Positions 1 through 7,328 of a DNA stretch of 23,225 nucleotides are shown piece after piece. Made by a program: the position numbers and the translations under genes. The number at the start of each line of letters is the position of its first letter. Within the stretch, counting starts at the first letter, position 1. This DNA is from Propionibacteriaceae bacterium (GTDB lineage: Bacteria > Actinomycetota > Actinomycetes > Propionibacteriales > Propionibacteriaceae), in assembly GCA_030538175.1 (NCBI GenBank), contig JAUNUL010000009.1, forward strand, positions 1 through 23,225, given 5' to 3'. Below the pieces are notes generated by a model. The model worked only from the letters and a program-made list of their open reading frames with translations, was not told the origin of the DNA and made no database searches.

Positions 1-589
1 GCCCCTGGCCCGGGGTGTGGTCCTCATGGGAGACCAGGGGCGCGACACCATCGGTGCTGACCACTTCGGCCAACCGTTCGCGGAGAGCAGCCGCGCCGCC
101 CTCGCTCAAAACGTCGAGGCGGTGCAGGATCCGGTGGTCGATCCCGGGTGCGGGGAAGGAGTCGACCTCGCGGCACAGTTCAAGGGCCGATGAGGGCTCG
201 CGGCGTACGCCACGGGCATGCTTGTGCTGGAACCCGGCCCCATGGAACATCGTGGTCACCCCGGCACCCAGCAGCCGGCCCTCAAAGCTGGCGATGGCGA
301 AATCCCAGGGCAGCGGCGCGGTCGGGCGCGGTCGACGTTCCTTTTCCAGCGCATCGGAGTGCACATCGATCAGACCGGGCAGGACGAGCAGGCCCTGGCC
401 GTCGATATCGGCGCGGACCCCGCCTGTCCCGATCTCGGCAATCCGGCCTTCCCGGACCGCGATCCAGGCATCGTCGAGGACGCGGTCGGGGAGAACGGCT
501 CGGACACCGCCGAGGATGAAGTCGGCTGGCGTGTGGCTGGCCGGCCACGCCCGTGGCTCGGTGGGGGCGAGGGTGTCAACGGGGTTCAT
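1..589 (-). CDS. phnM: PhnM, alpha-D-ribose 1-methylphosphonate 5-triphosphate diphosphatase (partial)
   Basis: N-terminal 196 residues of the metal-dependent hydrolase that removes pyrophosphate from the ribose-phosphonate triphosphate made by the C-P lyase core, giving the 5-phosphate that PhnJ cleaves. The reading frame stays open to the window edge, so the C-terminal half is missing. Visible are the amidohydrolase-type metal motif PGLIDVHSD (H77, D79) followed by ALEKERRPRP, a PhnM hallmark, and later SHEDHTPGQG, matching the family DHxPGQ segment. The start ATG overlaps the phnL stop as ATGA, which supports this start and translational coupling. The first 20 or so residues before the beta-sheet start are an extension rich in Pro and Thr. 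Last gene of the visible phn operon; phnN or phnP could follow outside the window. Confidence 0.93.
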   Translation of the reverse strand, partial: MNPVDTLAPTEPRAWPASHTPADFILGGVRAVLPDRVLDDAWIAVREGRIAEIGTGGVRADIDGQGLLVLPGLIDVHSDALEKERRPRPTAPLPWDFAIASFEGRLLGAGVTTMFHGAGFQHKHARGVRREPSSALELCREVDSFPAPGIDHRILHRLDVLSEGGAAALRERLAEVVSTDGVAPLVSHEDHTPGQG

Positions 590-1416
590 GCGACTGCTCC
601 ATCGGTGGGGTCGGCGGCGGGCTCATCGGCGATCGTGTCGTCGGTGATGTGGTCGACCAGCTCGGCGCGGTCGGCGATCACTGCATCCGGGGTGTCATCG
701 GCGACGACCAGTCCGCCGGCGATGACGATGACGCGGTTGGCGAGGCGGCGGATGATCTTCATGTCGTGATAGACGGCCAGCACCGCGACCTCAAGTCGTC
801 GCAGATCCTCGATGAGGAGCAGGGCCTTTTCCCGGTTGGCCGGATCGAGGGCCGACACCGGCTCATCGAGCAGGAGCAGCCGGGGTGGGCTGACGGTCCC
901 GGCGGCGAGGTTCACCCGCTGCCGTTCACCACCGGAGAGCACAGCGCAGTCGATGTCCCACAGCGCCTCGTCGAGCCCGAGGCGCTGGAGCGCGCCGGCG
1001 GCGGCGTCCCGGGCGTCCGGGAGATCCAGGCCGCGCCGACGGGCGGCCCGCAGCACCAACTCGAATGGGCCGACCCGGGGTGGGGCCTGCAGGAACTGTG
1101 AGACGTACCCGAACTCACGACCACGCAACCGCGCCATCGTGCGGTCCGGAAGGTCGGTGAGCTCCAGCGGCTCGCCACCGTTGGTGGCCAGCCGGACCGA
1201 TCCGGAGTCCGGCAGATAGGTCCGATAGATGCAGCGCAACAGGCTGGACTTGCCCGCACCCGAGGCGCCCGCGACGGCCACATGTTCCCCGCGATCGACG
1301 TGCAGGGTGACCCCGTCGAGGCTGGTCACCGTCCGCCCACCGACCGCGTGCAGGGTGAACGTCTTGACGAGATTCTCGACGCTGAGGATGGGTGTCTGCA
1401 AGGTCTCCTGGGTCAT
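586..1416 (-). CDS. phnL: PhnL, ABC-type ATPase of the C-P lyase system
   Basis: Soluble ABC ATPase of 276 residues that belongs to the C-P lyase machinery, not to an importer. In the E. coli complex PhnL docks on the PhnK dimer. Motifs seen: Walker A GASGAGKS (50-57), Q-loop YVSQFLQ near 105, signature LSGGERQR (160-167) and Walker B LLLLDEPVSALD (180-191), then the H-loop VYHD. The sequence FLQAPPRVGPFELV after the Q-loop fits PhnL more than PhnC. The reading frame also opens at GTG 1425, but a strong Shine-Dalgarno GGGAGGTGA covers that GTG and lies 5 nt from ATG 1416, so I take ATG 1416. The gene starts 5 nt after the phnJK stop and its own stop overlaps phnM by 4 nt. Confidence 0.93.
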   Translation of the reverse strand: MTQETLQTPILSVENLVKTFTLHAVGGRTVTSLDGVTLHVDRGEHVAVAGASGAGKSSLLRCIYRTYLPDSGSVRLATNGGEPLELTDLPDRTMARLRGREFGYVSQFLQAPPRVGPFELVLRAARRRGLDLPDARDAAAGALQRLGLDEALWDIDCAVLSGGERQRVNLAAGTVSPPRLLLLDEPVSALDPANREKALLLIEDLRRLEVAVLAVYHDMKIIRRLANRVIVIAGGLVVADDTPDAVIADRAELVDHITDDTIADEPAADPTDGAVA

Positions 1417-1421
1417 GGTCG

Positions 1422-3197
1422 TCACCTCCCTGCGGCTGCCACGAGCCGCTGCGTGTACGGATGATGGGGATCGGCGAACAGCTGATCGGTCAGGCCCTGC
1501 TCGATGACCCGGCCCTGACGCATGACGATCGCCCGGTCGGTCAGCGCGGAGATCACCGCGAAGTCGTGGCTGACGACCGCGACGGCCAATTCCCGTTCGG
1601 CGAGCAGTTCGCGGAGCAGGTCGAGTACGCCCGCCGCCACGCTCGCGTCGAGTCCCGTCGTGGGTTCGTCCAGCAGCAGCACCTGGGGGTCACCGGCGAG
1701 TGCCTTCGCGATCTGCACGCGCTGGCGCATGCCACCGGAGAACTGGCCGACCACGTCGTCCATGCGGCTGAGCGGGACCTCGACGCGCTCCAAGAGCTGA
1801 GCGGCGCGGCGACGGATCGCGTGATAGGAACGCCACCCGCCCGCGGTCAAGCGGTCGGCGATGTTGCCGCCGGCGGAGATCCGCAGGTCCAGACCGGCTG
1901 CCGGGTCCTGGTGGACCACGGCGAGGGTGGAGATCCGCAGCGCCCGGCGGTCGGCGGCCGACAGGCCGAGGACGTTGGTGCTGCCCTCGTCGACATCGGC
2001 CAACAGCACCCGGCCCTCGTCGGTGGTCTCCTCGCCGATCAGGCAACGCAGGACGGTGGACTTGCCCGACCCGGACTCACCGATGATGCCCAGCGCCTCA
2101 CCGGGGGCGATGTCGAAGGACACATCGTCGACAGCGCGGACCCGGGTCGATCCGCGGCGGGCCTCGAACGTCTTGCCGAGGTGTTCGACCTTGACGGCCC
2201 ACTCCTCGCCCGGGGCGGTGCGGGCCCGGGCGGCCGGGGCGAGATCGTCGTCGGCCTGCTGAGTCAGCGAGTCGATGGCACGCACGCGCTTGGTGGGATC
2301 CGGCAGCCACTGCAGGGGCGCGAGGAGCTGGTGATCCTCGGCATCCACGTCGTTGTCGCGGACCCGGGAGCACCACTCGACATCGGAGCACAGCCAGTCA
2401 CCGGTGCTGGTCTGGACCAGATAGGTGTCGTCAGAACCACACAGGATGCAGGCCGAGCCGTCGGCGTACTCCACCTCGAACGGGACGTCATCGAACGTGA
2501 CCGGGATGACCTTGGTGTGCGGGGGGACGGCGTACAACTTCTTGTCACGCCCGTGGGAGAGCAGGGTCAGGTGCTCGGCATCGTTGAGGCGGGGCACGTC
2601 CCAGCGGGGGATGGGGGAGGGCGCCATGACGTAGCGGTCCTCGACCAGGACCGGGTACCCGGACGCGGCGTTGATCACGCCACCGGTGACGAGGTCTTCA
2701 TAGAGAGCGACCCACAGGCGGGCATAGTCGGCTTCCGCGTGCATGCGCCGGGTCTCCGTCACGTCCTTCTCGATCGGCCGCAGCGGTTCCGAGACCGGGA
2801 CCTGCAGGACCAGCGTCTGGTGGTCGCGCATCCGGTCCTCGGGAACCCGGTGTCGGGACTGGACGATGGTCGCCTCGCGGGTGTCGGCGGTGGCGCCGCA
2901 GCCCAGGGTGCCGCGGATGAGCCGGCGCAGGTTGACGGCGTTCACGCCCTCCTCGTCACCCTGGTCAATGACCTTGACGGTGTCGGACTCGGCGCCGATC
3001 GCGACCGTGACCTGGAGTCCGCCGGAGCCCCAGCCACGGGCGACCGGCATCTCCCGGGAGCCGAAGGGCACCTGATAGCCGGGGATGCAGACCCCGGAGA
3101 GGCAGGCGCGGCGTACTTCCCGTTTGCCCTGCTCGTCCAGGACGGTCGGGCGATCCGGGGCGGCGAGATCGGCGGTGAGGGTGGCGATATCAGTCAT
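1422..3197 (-). CDS. phnJK: PhnJ-PhnK fusion: C-P lyase radical subunit joined to its ABC ATPase
   Basis: One frame of 591 residues holds two proteins that are separate in E. coli. Residues 1-280 are PhnJ, the radical SAM enzyme that splits the C-P bond: the glycyl-radical segment IPGYQVPFG (G40 likely equals E. coli Gly32), GWGSGG, KVIDQG, and four cysteines C250, C253, C270 and C276 matching the CxxC...C...C set that binds the Fe-S cluster and supplies the thiyl radical. A charged, Ala-rich linker spans about 281-332. Residues 333-591 are a full PhnK ATPase: Walker A GESGSGKST (373-381), signature FSGGMRQRV, Walker B LLLDEPTTGLD (D510), H-loop SHD and the HPYTQ tail of OppD/PhnK ATPases. 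ATG 3197 has GAGGAG upstream and overlaps phnI by 8 nt. No stop or frameshift is seen at the junction. Confidence 0.94.
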   Translation of the reverse strand: MTDIATLTADLAAPDRPTVLDEQGKREVRRACLSGVCIPGYQVPFGSREMPVARGWGSGGLQVTVAIGAESDTVKVIDQGDEEGVNAVNLRRLIRGTLGCGATADTREATIVQSRHRVPEDRMRDHQTLVLQVPVSEPLRPIEKDVTETRRMHAEADYARLWVALYEDLVTGGVINAASGYPVLVEDRYVMAPSPIPRWDVPRLNDAEHLTLLSHGRDKKLYAVPPHTKVIPVTFDDVPFEVEYADGSACILCGSDDTYLVQTSTGDWLCSDVEWCSRVRDNDVDAEDHQLLAPLQWLPDPTKRVRAIDSLTQQADDDLAPAARARTAPGEEWAVKVEHLGKTFEARRGSTRVRAVDDVSFDIAPGEALGIIGESGSGKSTVLRCLIGEETTDEGRVLLADVDEGSTNVLGLSAADRRALRISTLAVVHQDPAAGLDLRISAGGNIADRLTAGGWRSYHAIRRRAAQLLERVEVPLSRMDDVVGQFSGGMRQRVQIAKALAGDPQVLLLDEPTTGLDASVAAGVLDLLRELLAERELAVAVVSHDFAVISALTDRAIVMRQGRVIEQGLTDQLFADPHHPYTQRLVAAAGR

Positions 3198-4347
3198 GGC
3201 TGGCCTCCTCGGCCTGCTGTTCCTGGTCCTGCTCCTGGGCGTTCGCGACCGCGCGGTCGACCATGGAGCGGAACGTCACATAGTGGGGGAGCTTCAGGTG
3301 TTCCAGGAAGCCGTTCGCGGCGAGCCCATCGGTGGTGAGCATGATGATCTGCTGCAGTTCGCGGCCGTCGGTGGAGGTGCCGTGTCGGTGGGCGGCGAGA
3401 TCCAGAATCGAGCCCGCGATGGCTTTGCGCTCGTTGTGGCCGACGGCCATGGCATACCCGACGTCGAACTTCGCGGTGTCCTCACCGCGGGAATCCAGGT
3501 GGGCGATCGACTCACACTCCGAGACCTCGATGGCCCCGACCGTGACCGGGTTGCCGGTGTGGGGGTGGGTCACTTCCAGCGGCACGCGACCGTGGCGCAC
3601 TTCGCCGAGGGTGACGGACTCATCGGCATATCCATCGGGGCCGAGGATGTTGCGATACCACTGCGCGACGAGGCCACCAGTGTCGGCCAGCGCCATCGCC
3701 GACAGCAGCGCCGAGCGGGGCGCGGGGAGATGGACCGGCCGCAGGGCCAGATCGAAGGGTTCGGGATCATCCGCGGCTTCGGCGGACCGGTCGGTGAGGA
3801 GGTTCTGGTCGGCGAGCCAGGTGGAATACCGCTTCGGTGGTTGGTCGGGGTGGCTCGCCGGCTCCTTGGCTACAGCCAGCAGATCGTCGGTGGGCGGCAG
3901 CGGATCAGCCTCACCGGGGCGGGTGAGCAGGCGGGCGGTGTAGTCCACGGTGCGACCCAGCAGCTGCGGCCCGTCCGGGGAGCGGTGGGCGGGCACGATG
4001 CGCCGCAGGAGTTCCATGGCGTCCGGGTCGATCGGCAGGCTGGTCGCCAACCGCGGCAGCGTCGAGCGGTGGGCGCGGAGCAGGTGGACGGCCTCCGGCA
4101 GATCTCCCTGCGCCTGGAGGAAGGCCGCCGCCGCCGTGCGGTGGCCGATCAGGGCGGCCTCACCCATGAGCCGGTCGATGGCTTCGGGGAAACGACGCAG
4201 AACATCGTCGATCGCGGCCTCGTCGTCGGCGACCGTCGGGGTGCCGACGGAGCCCTGCTCACGCAGGCGAGCGCCGCGGTCCCTGACCAGCGATTCGGCG
4301 GCGAGGATCGCGGCCGTGCCGCCCTTGTTCGTGCCGGCGTAGGTCAT
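3190..4347 (-). CDS. phnI: PhnI, C-P lyase core nucleosidase subunit
   Basis: Subunit of the PhnGHIJ core; PhnI has nucleosidase activity and, with PhnG, PhnH and PhnL, couples the phosphonate to the ribose of ATP/GTP in place of the base. The 385-residue product (E. coli 354) opens with MTYAGTNKGG, like the family MYVAVKGG start. It carries GRTVDYTARLL, the segment ending GYAMAVGHNERKAIAGSILD (family GQNERKA) and the C-terminal FLEHLKLPHYVTF. ATG 4347 is chosen because it overlaps the phnH stop as ATGA and has GAGGAG 6-7 nt upstream; the same frame runs open to 4542, but that N-terminal stretch reads as Arg/Pro/His-rich shadow sequence inside phnH. Overlaps phnJK by 8 nt. Confidence 0.95.
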   Translation of the reverse strand: MTYAGTNKGGTAAILAAESLVRDRGARLREQGSVGTPTVADDEAAIDDVLRRFPEAIDRLMGEAALIGHRTAAAAFLQAQGDLPEAVHLLRAHRSTLPRLATSLPIDPDAMELLRRIVPAHRSPDGPQLLGRTVDYTARLLTRPGEADPLPPTDDLLAVAKEPASHPDQPPKRYSTWLADQNLLTDRSAEAADDPEPFDLALRPVHLPAPRSALLSAMALADTGGLVAQWYRNILGPDGYADESVTLGEVRHGRVPLEVTHPHTGNPVTVGAIEVSECESIAHLDSRGEDTAKFDVGYAMAVGHNERKAIAGSILDLAAHRHGTSTDGRELQQIIMLTTDGLAANGFLEHLKLPHYVTFRSMVDRAVANAQEQDQEQQAEEASHD

Positions 4348-5246
4348 CGGGTCTCCTCGATGGTGGTCGTGCGGGGCAGCCCGAGCAGTTCGCCGGTGGG
4401 GGCGATGCACAGCATGTCGATGCCACGGGGGAAGGACGCGTTCAGCTCGGCACGCGTGGCGAGCAGGTCGCGGGACAGGCCAGCCACGCGGACCCGGCGG
4501 CTGCCGGGGATCCCGGGGCCGCTCAGCGCCAGCGTGAGCCAATCGCTGGAATTCGACGCCGACTGCTGTCCCGGTGTTTCCCCGGGACTGGTCGCCTGGG
4601 CACCGGTGAGCCCTGATTCGGTCGCATCGACTCCGAGTTCGTCCTCGTCGCGGCAGGCAGGCTCGTCGACGGCGAGCCCCTCGACGGCGAGGCAGACCAT
4701 GGTGCCGAGGTGGGGCTCAAGCGCGGTCCCGGTGGAGAGCGCCGCGATCCGGGCCGGATCGGGGTCAAGGCCGGTGAGAACCCAGCGGGCGGCCTCTGGC
4801 GTGGTGATCGGTGCACGGGTGAGGCCGGCGATGCCCTCCACGGCGCGGGTCGCGTCAGCCTGCGCAAGAATTCGACGCCGACCTGCGTTGTCGGCCGCAT
4901 CCGCCCTGGTCAGATTGTCGCTGCCCGTCGGTCCGGGTTGTTTTGTTGCGGCTCCCTCCGCGGCACCTGGGTCCGCGACCTGCTTTCTGGTTCCGCCGCG
5001 GCTGTCGATGGCATCGCTGGGCTCACGGCGGCCGTCGATAGCGGCGATCGGCGTCATCAGGTCGGTGAGTGCGAGCATCGGCAACTCCACCGGTGCATGC
5101 AGCGGGTGGCTGAGATGCTGCAGCGCACCCGGTCGGGCCAGGGCATCGAGGCAGGCGCGGAAGGTGCGCTGTCGCTCGGCATCGTTGAGCAGCAGCGTGC
5201 GGGTGGTGCTGTCCTTGTCACCCAGCGGGTGCAGGTCGGTCGTCAC
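4344..5246 (-). CDS. phnH: PhnH, C-P lyase core subunit, with two low-complexity insertions
   Basis: Structural core subunit of the C-P lyase complex; its fold resembles PLP enzymes but it has no cofactor. Family segments are present: TFRACLDALARPG (28-40), ARIAALSTGTALEPHLGTMV (165-184), LSGPGIPG (241-248) and PRGIDMLCI...LGLPRTTTIE at the end. The protein is 300 residues against about 194 in E. coli. The excess sits in two hydrophilic stretches, about 72-140 and 192-235, rich in Ala, Gly, Asp, Thr and Ser, at loop positions of the family alignment as I recall it. Start is GTG 5246, overlapping the phnG stop as GTGA with GAGGAG upstream; the frame is open further to 5336 but inside phnG. Confidence 0.92.
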   Translation of the reverse strand: MTTDLHPLGDKDSTTRTLLLNDAERQRTFRACLDALARPGALQHLSHPLHAPVELPMLALTDLMTPIAAIDGRREPSDAIDSRGGTRKQVADPGAAEGAATKQPGPTGSDNLTRADAADNAGRRRILAQADATRAVEGIAGLTRAPITTPEAARWVLTGLDPDPARIAALSTGTALEPHLGTMVCLAVEGLAVDEPACRDEDELGVDATESGLTGAQATSPGETPGQQSASNSSDWLTLALSGPGIPGSRRVRVAGLSRDLLATRAELNASFPRGIDMLCIAPTGELLGLPRTTTIEETR

Positions 5247-5677
5247 GGGATCTCCTCGAACTCGACAACGGTGGGGGCGAGTTGTTCCCATTCGGCGGCC
5301 CGTGCCATCCGGTGCACCGCTGCGATATCGGCGCACAGTTGGCGCAACCGCGGGGCCAGCTCGCCATCGCGCACTAGCTCGGCCTCACACACCGCCTGTG
5401 CGAGCGCGGCCTCGGGATCGTCACCCAGTCGCATGGACCAGCCGGGAACGCCATCGAGCAACACCTCAGCCGATGACACGAGTGCATCGCACAAAAGGAA
5501 GCGGGTCCCGGCGATGGGCTCCCGCACTTGGGTCGCCACCGTCCCGACCTCAGGGCCACGGACCACCTCGACATCGGTGGTGGACAACACCTCGTTGGCC
5601 AGCGAGATCAGCTCGGCACGCTCCGCTGCGGCCAGCCACTGGCACAGCTCTTCGCGGGACATGGCACCGGAGTCCAT
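5243..5677 (-). CDS. phnG: PhnG, C-P lyase core subunit
   Basis: Small core subunit needed with PhnH, PhnI and PhnL for ribosyl-phosphonate triphosphate formation. From ATG 5677 it has 144 residues (E. coli 150). Seen: LCQWLAAAERAELISLA near the N-terminus, VVRGPEVGTVATQVRE, the GTRFLLCDALVSSAEVLLDG segment (family GxxFxxGDATLTRAAVRL), and ALAQAVCEAELV. The frame is open to 5785, but ATG 5677 puts the leucine/alanine of the first helix at the same distance from Met as in E. coli PhnG, and the upstream stretch holds a run of 11-nt repeats that looks regulatory. ATG 5662 is the other option; neither has a strong Shine-Dalgarno. The stop overlaps phnH by 4 nt. Confidence 0.9.
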   Translation of the reverse strand: MDSGAMSREELCQWLAAAERAELISLANEVLSTTDVEVVRGPEVGTVATQVREPIAGTRFLLCDALVSSAEVLLDGVPGWSMRLGDDPEAALAQAVCEAELVRDGELAPRLRQLCADIAAVHRMARAAEWEQLAPTVVEFEEIP

Positions 5678-5714
5678 GTCGCTGGCCCGTTCATCAGTTC
5701 GGATCACGACAACG

Positions 5715-5769
5715 AGCCTGCGAACTGGGGGTGAGCAGGCCCCGCCACGCAAGCGAACACCCGGTGACA
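5715..5769 (-). promoter_or_regulatory. Possible PHO box: five 11-nt units upstream of phnG
   Basis: On the minus strand, units start at 5769, 5758, 5747, 5736 and 5725, exactly 11 nt apart. Their first seven bases are TGTCACC, GTTCGCT, TGGCGGG, GCTCACC and GTTCGCA. Four of the five match the Streptomyces PHO-box core GTTCACC at 5 or 6 of 7 positions; the third does not. The array ends 37 nt before ATG 5677. It lies between phnF and phnG and suggests an internal phosphate-controlled promoter for phnGHIJKLM. Matches were found by eye and the consensus is from Streptomyces, so this is tentative. Confidence 0.35.
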
Positions 5770-5818
5770 TCACGCTGAAGAACAACTCCGATTGGTGACG
5801 CGCCAGTATTGGAGAGGT

Positions 5819-6517
5819 TCAGAGCTCGCAGACGAACCGGACCAGGTCGAGCCGGGTCCAGTTCGAGGAAACGAACAACGGTCGTCCCGAGGACGCATCA
5901 ACGCTGAGCGTGGTGACATGCCAGGCCTGTGCCTCGCTCTCGAGATCCAGATGGGTCCGGACGTGGTCGGGTGGCTCATCCACGGTCACTCGGCACCACC
6001 TCCGCTCCGGGCTCCAGCGCAGGCCGCGGAGCAGTTCATCGAGGGAGTCGAAGACCGCGAGCCCCACCTCGACATGGTCGGCGATGCCTGGCGCGATCCA
6101 CTCCGTGAGCAAGGTGCTGACGGCGTCGTCGAGATAGGCCAACCGCTGCAGACGGGTGCAGGGCAGGCTGCCGGTGCCCAGTTTGGTGGCTACCAGATCC
6201 GGGGGTGGGAGCGGCTCGGCACCGAGGACGAACGTCTTGGTTGACCATCCTGAGGCAGCGGCCTCCTGGTGCAGTGAAGGCGCTCGGTCGCGGGAGATCA
6301 CATAGTCGAGCCGTCGGTGCACGAAGGTGCCGGCACCTTGGGTCCGACGGACCAGATAGCGGCTCGCCAGGTGGTCCAGGGCACCGCGGGCCACCGCGCG
6401 GGTGACACCGAACCGGCCCATGATCTGGTGCTCGCTCATGATCCTCGTGCCAACCGGCAACGGCCGGATCTCGTCGGCGAGCAGGTCGGCGAGGTCGCGA
6501 CTGCTCAGGTCAACCAC
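5819..6517 (-). CDS. phnF: PhnF-type GntR/UTRA transcriptional regulator
   Basis: Regulator of 232 residues in the HutC/FarR group of the GntR family. An N-terminal winged helix-turn-helix is seen at about 1-67 (LPVGTRIMSEHQIMGRF, then VTRAVARGALDHLASRYLVRRTQGAGTFV), followed by a UTRA effector domain at about 85-228 (LPCTRLQRLAYLDDAVSTLLTEWI, ending RPLFVSSNWTRLDLVRFVCEL). PhnF proteins repress phn genes until a phosphonate or phosphate signal is present. The start is GTG 6517, overlapping the phnX-like stop by 8 nt; no clear Shine-Dalgarno, so translation is probably coupled. It lies between the phosphonatase-like gene and the C-P lyase genes, with a 141-nt gap before phnG, which would suit autoregulation and control of the lyase genes. 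Confidence 0.88.
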   Translation of the reverse strand: MVDLSSRDLADLLADEIRPLPVGTRIMSEHQIMGRFGVTRAVARGALDHLASRYLVRRTQGAGTFVHRRLDYVISRDRAPSLHQEAAASGWSTKTFVLGAEPLPPPDLVATKLGTGSLPCTRLQRLAYLDDAVSTLLTEWIAPGIADHVEVGLAVFDSLDELLRGLRWSPERRWCRVTVDEPPDHVRTHLDLESEAQAWHVTTLSVDASSGRPLFVSSNWTRLDLVRFVCEL

Positions 6518-7196
6518 GACGGGTGCGCACCAGCTCCACGATCTCGGCTGCGGATCCGAGCAGGGCGTGGTGCGGTTGGGCGGCGAGGGTGTCGCGATCG
6601 GCGGCCCCGGTCAGGACGCCCACGCCAACGGCCCCGGCGTGATGGGCGGCCCACAGGTCGGCGGGGGTGTCCCCGACCGCGATCACGGCGGCGTGCTCGG
6701 TGACGTCGAGCGCGGCCATGGCCGCGAGGATCATGTCGGGAGCTGGCCGACCGCCGGCGACCTCCGTCGCGCAGACGACGAAATCGACCGTGGTAGGCAC
6801 CGACCAGCCCAGTGCCGTGAACAGCAGGTCCACGGTCGGCCGGTCAAACCCGGTGGTCAGCGCGACCTTGATCCCATCGGCCCGCAGGGCGGCGAAGGCA
6901 TCCTCGATGCCGGCGAAAGCGCGGGGCGGGTGCGCCTGATAGGCAGCGGTGAGCTCGTTCACGAACCGCGCGTGGACCTCATCGACCAACTGCGGTCCGG
7001 CGTCCACGCCACCCGCGTCGAGCAGTGCGCTGACGGCTCCGTGCTTCTCGGTGCCCATCTGTTCAACGAAGGTCGCGTCGTCATACTGTGCGCCCGCGTC
7101 CTCGGTCACCCTGCGCAGGACCGCATAGACCAGGTCGCCTTCATCGATCGTCGTCCCGGCCATGTCGAACGCCACGAGCTTCGCCCACGTAGTCAC
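6510..7196 (-). CDS. PhnX-like phosphonatase (HAD superfamily C-P hydrolase)
   Basis: A 228-residue HAD-superfamily enzyme expected to hydrolyse the C-P bond of phosphonoacetaldehyde or a close relative such as 1-hydroxy-phosphonoacetaldehyde. Motif I is FDMAGTT (D11 nucleophile, A13 in place of the usual second Asp), the mark of phosphonatases. The cap contains EQMGTEKHGA with K51, placed where Schiff-base Lys53 lies in Bacillus PhnX. GGRPAPDM carries the Arg typical of phosphonatases, and VGDTPADLWAAHHAGA is the C-terminal acidic motif. Without a PhnW transaminase and next to an FAD amine oxidase, it fits the TIGR03351 PhnX-like clade better than classical PhnX. Start is GTG 7196: no Shine-Dalgarno, but TAGCGT lies 6 nt upstream, so probably leaderless. 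Overlaps phnF by 8 nt. Confidence 0.85.
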   Translation of the reverse strand: MTTWAKLVAFDMAGTTIDEGDLVYAVLRRVTEDAGAQYDDATFVEQMGTEKHGAVSALLDAGGVDAGPQLVDEVHARFVNELTAAYQAHPPRAFAGIEDAFAALRADGIKVALTTGFDRPTVDLLFTALGWSVPTTVDFVVCATEVAGGRPAPDMILAAMAALDVTEHAAVIAVGDTPADLWAAHHAGAVGVGVLTGAADRDTLAAQPHHALLGSAAEIVELVRTRRG

Positions 7197-7208
7197 GACC
7201 GCACGCTA
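7197..7208 (-). promoter_or_regulatory. Candidate -10 element for leaderless phnX-phnF-phn operon transcript
   Basis: On the minus strand TAGCGT (7208 to 7203) sits exactly 6 nt before the GTG start of the phosphonatase-like gene, and there is no Shine-Dalgarno. This spacing would put the transcription start at the first base of the start codon. No convincing -35 hexamer was seen, which is common for activator-dependent promoters. Confidence 0.4.
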
Positions 7209-7246
7209 AGTCAGTTGCGCGCCACCCCGCCGACGTCCTGCGGTCG

Positions 7247-7268
7247 GGGGAGTGAACGCCACGTGAAG
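7247..7268 (-). promoter_or_regulatory. Possible PHO box (two 11-nt direct repeats) between phnX-like and FAD oxidase genes
   Basis: On the minus strand CTTCAC (7268 to 7263) and GTTCAC (7257 to 7252) are 11 nt apart, matching the Streptomyces PhoP direct-repeat layout of GTTCACC units. The pair is 51-72 nt upstream of the presumed leaderless start at 7196, a usual place for PhoP activation, and 61 nt upstream of the oxidase start on the other strand, so it could serve both genes. Confidence 0.45.
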
Positions 7269-7328
7269 GATCGGGCGGAACGGCGTCGAAGCCCCCGCGC
7301 AGGTCACGCCGCCGGGAGGATGGTCGGC

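Noticed and set aside
1392..3338. 648-codon plus-strand frame opposite phnJK
   Set aside because: Antisense shadow of the fused gene, which has full catalytic motifs.
4348..4542. N-terminal extension of phnI
   Set aside because: Overlaps phnH coding sequence, Arg/Pro/His-rich, and ATG 4347 has a Shine-Dalgarno and family-like N-terminus.
3085..5778. 897-codon open frame on the plus strand opposite phnGHI
   Set aside because: It lies antisense to three clearly recognised C-P lyase genes, shows no domain, and has the Arg/Gly/Val-rich make-up of a high-GC shadow frame.
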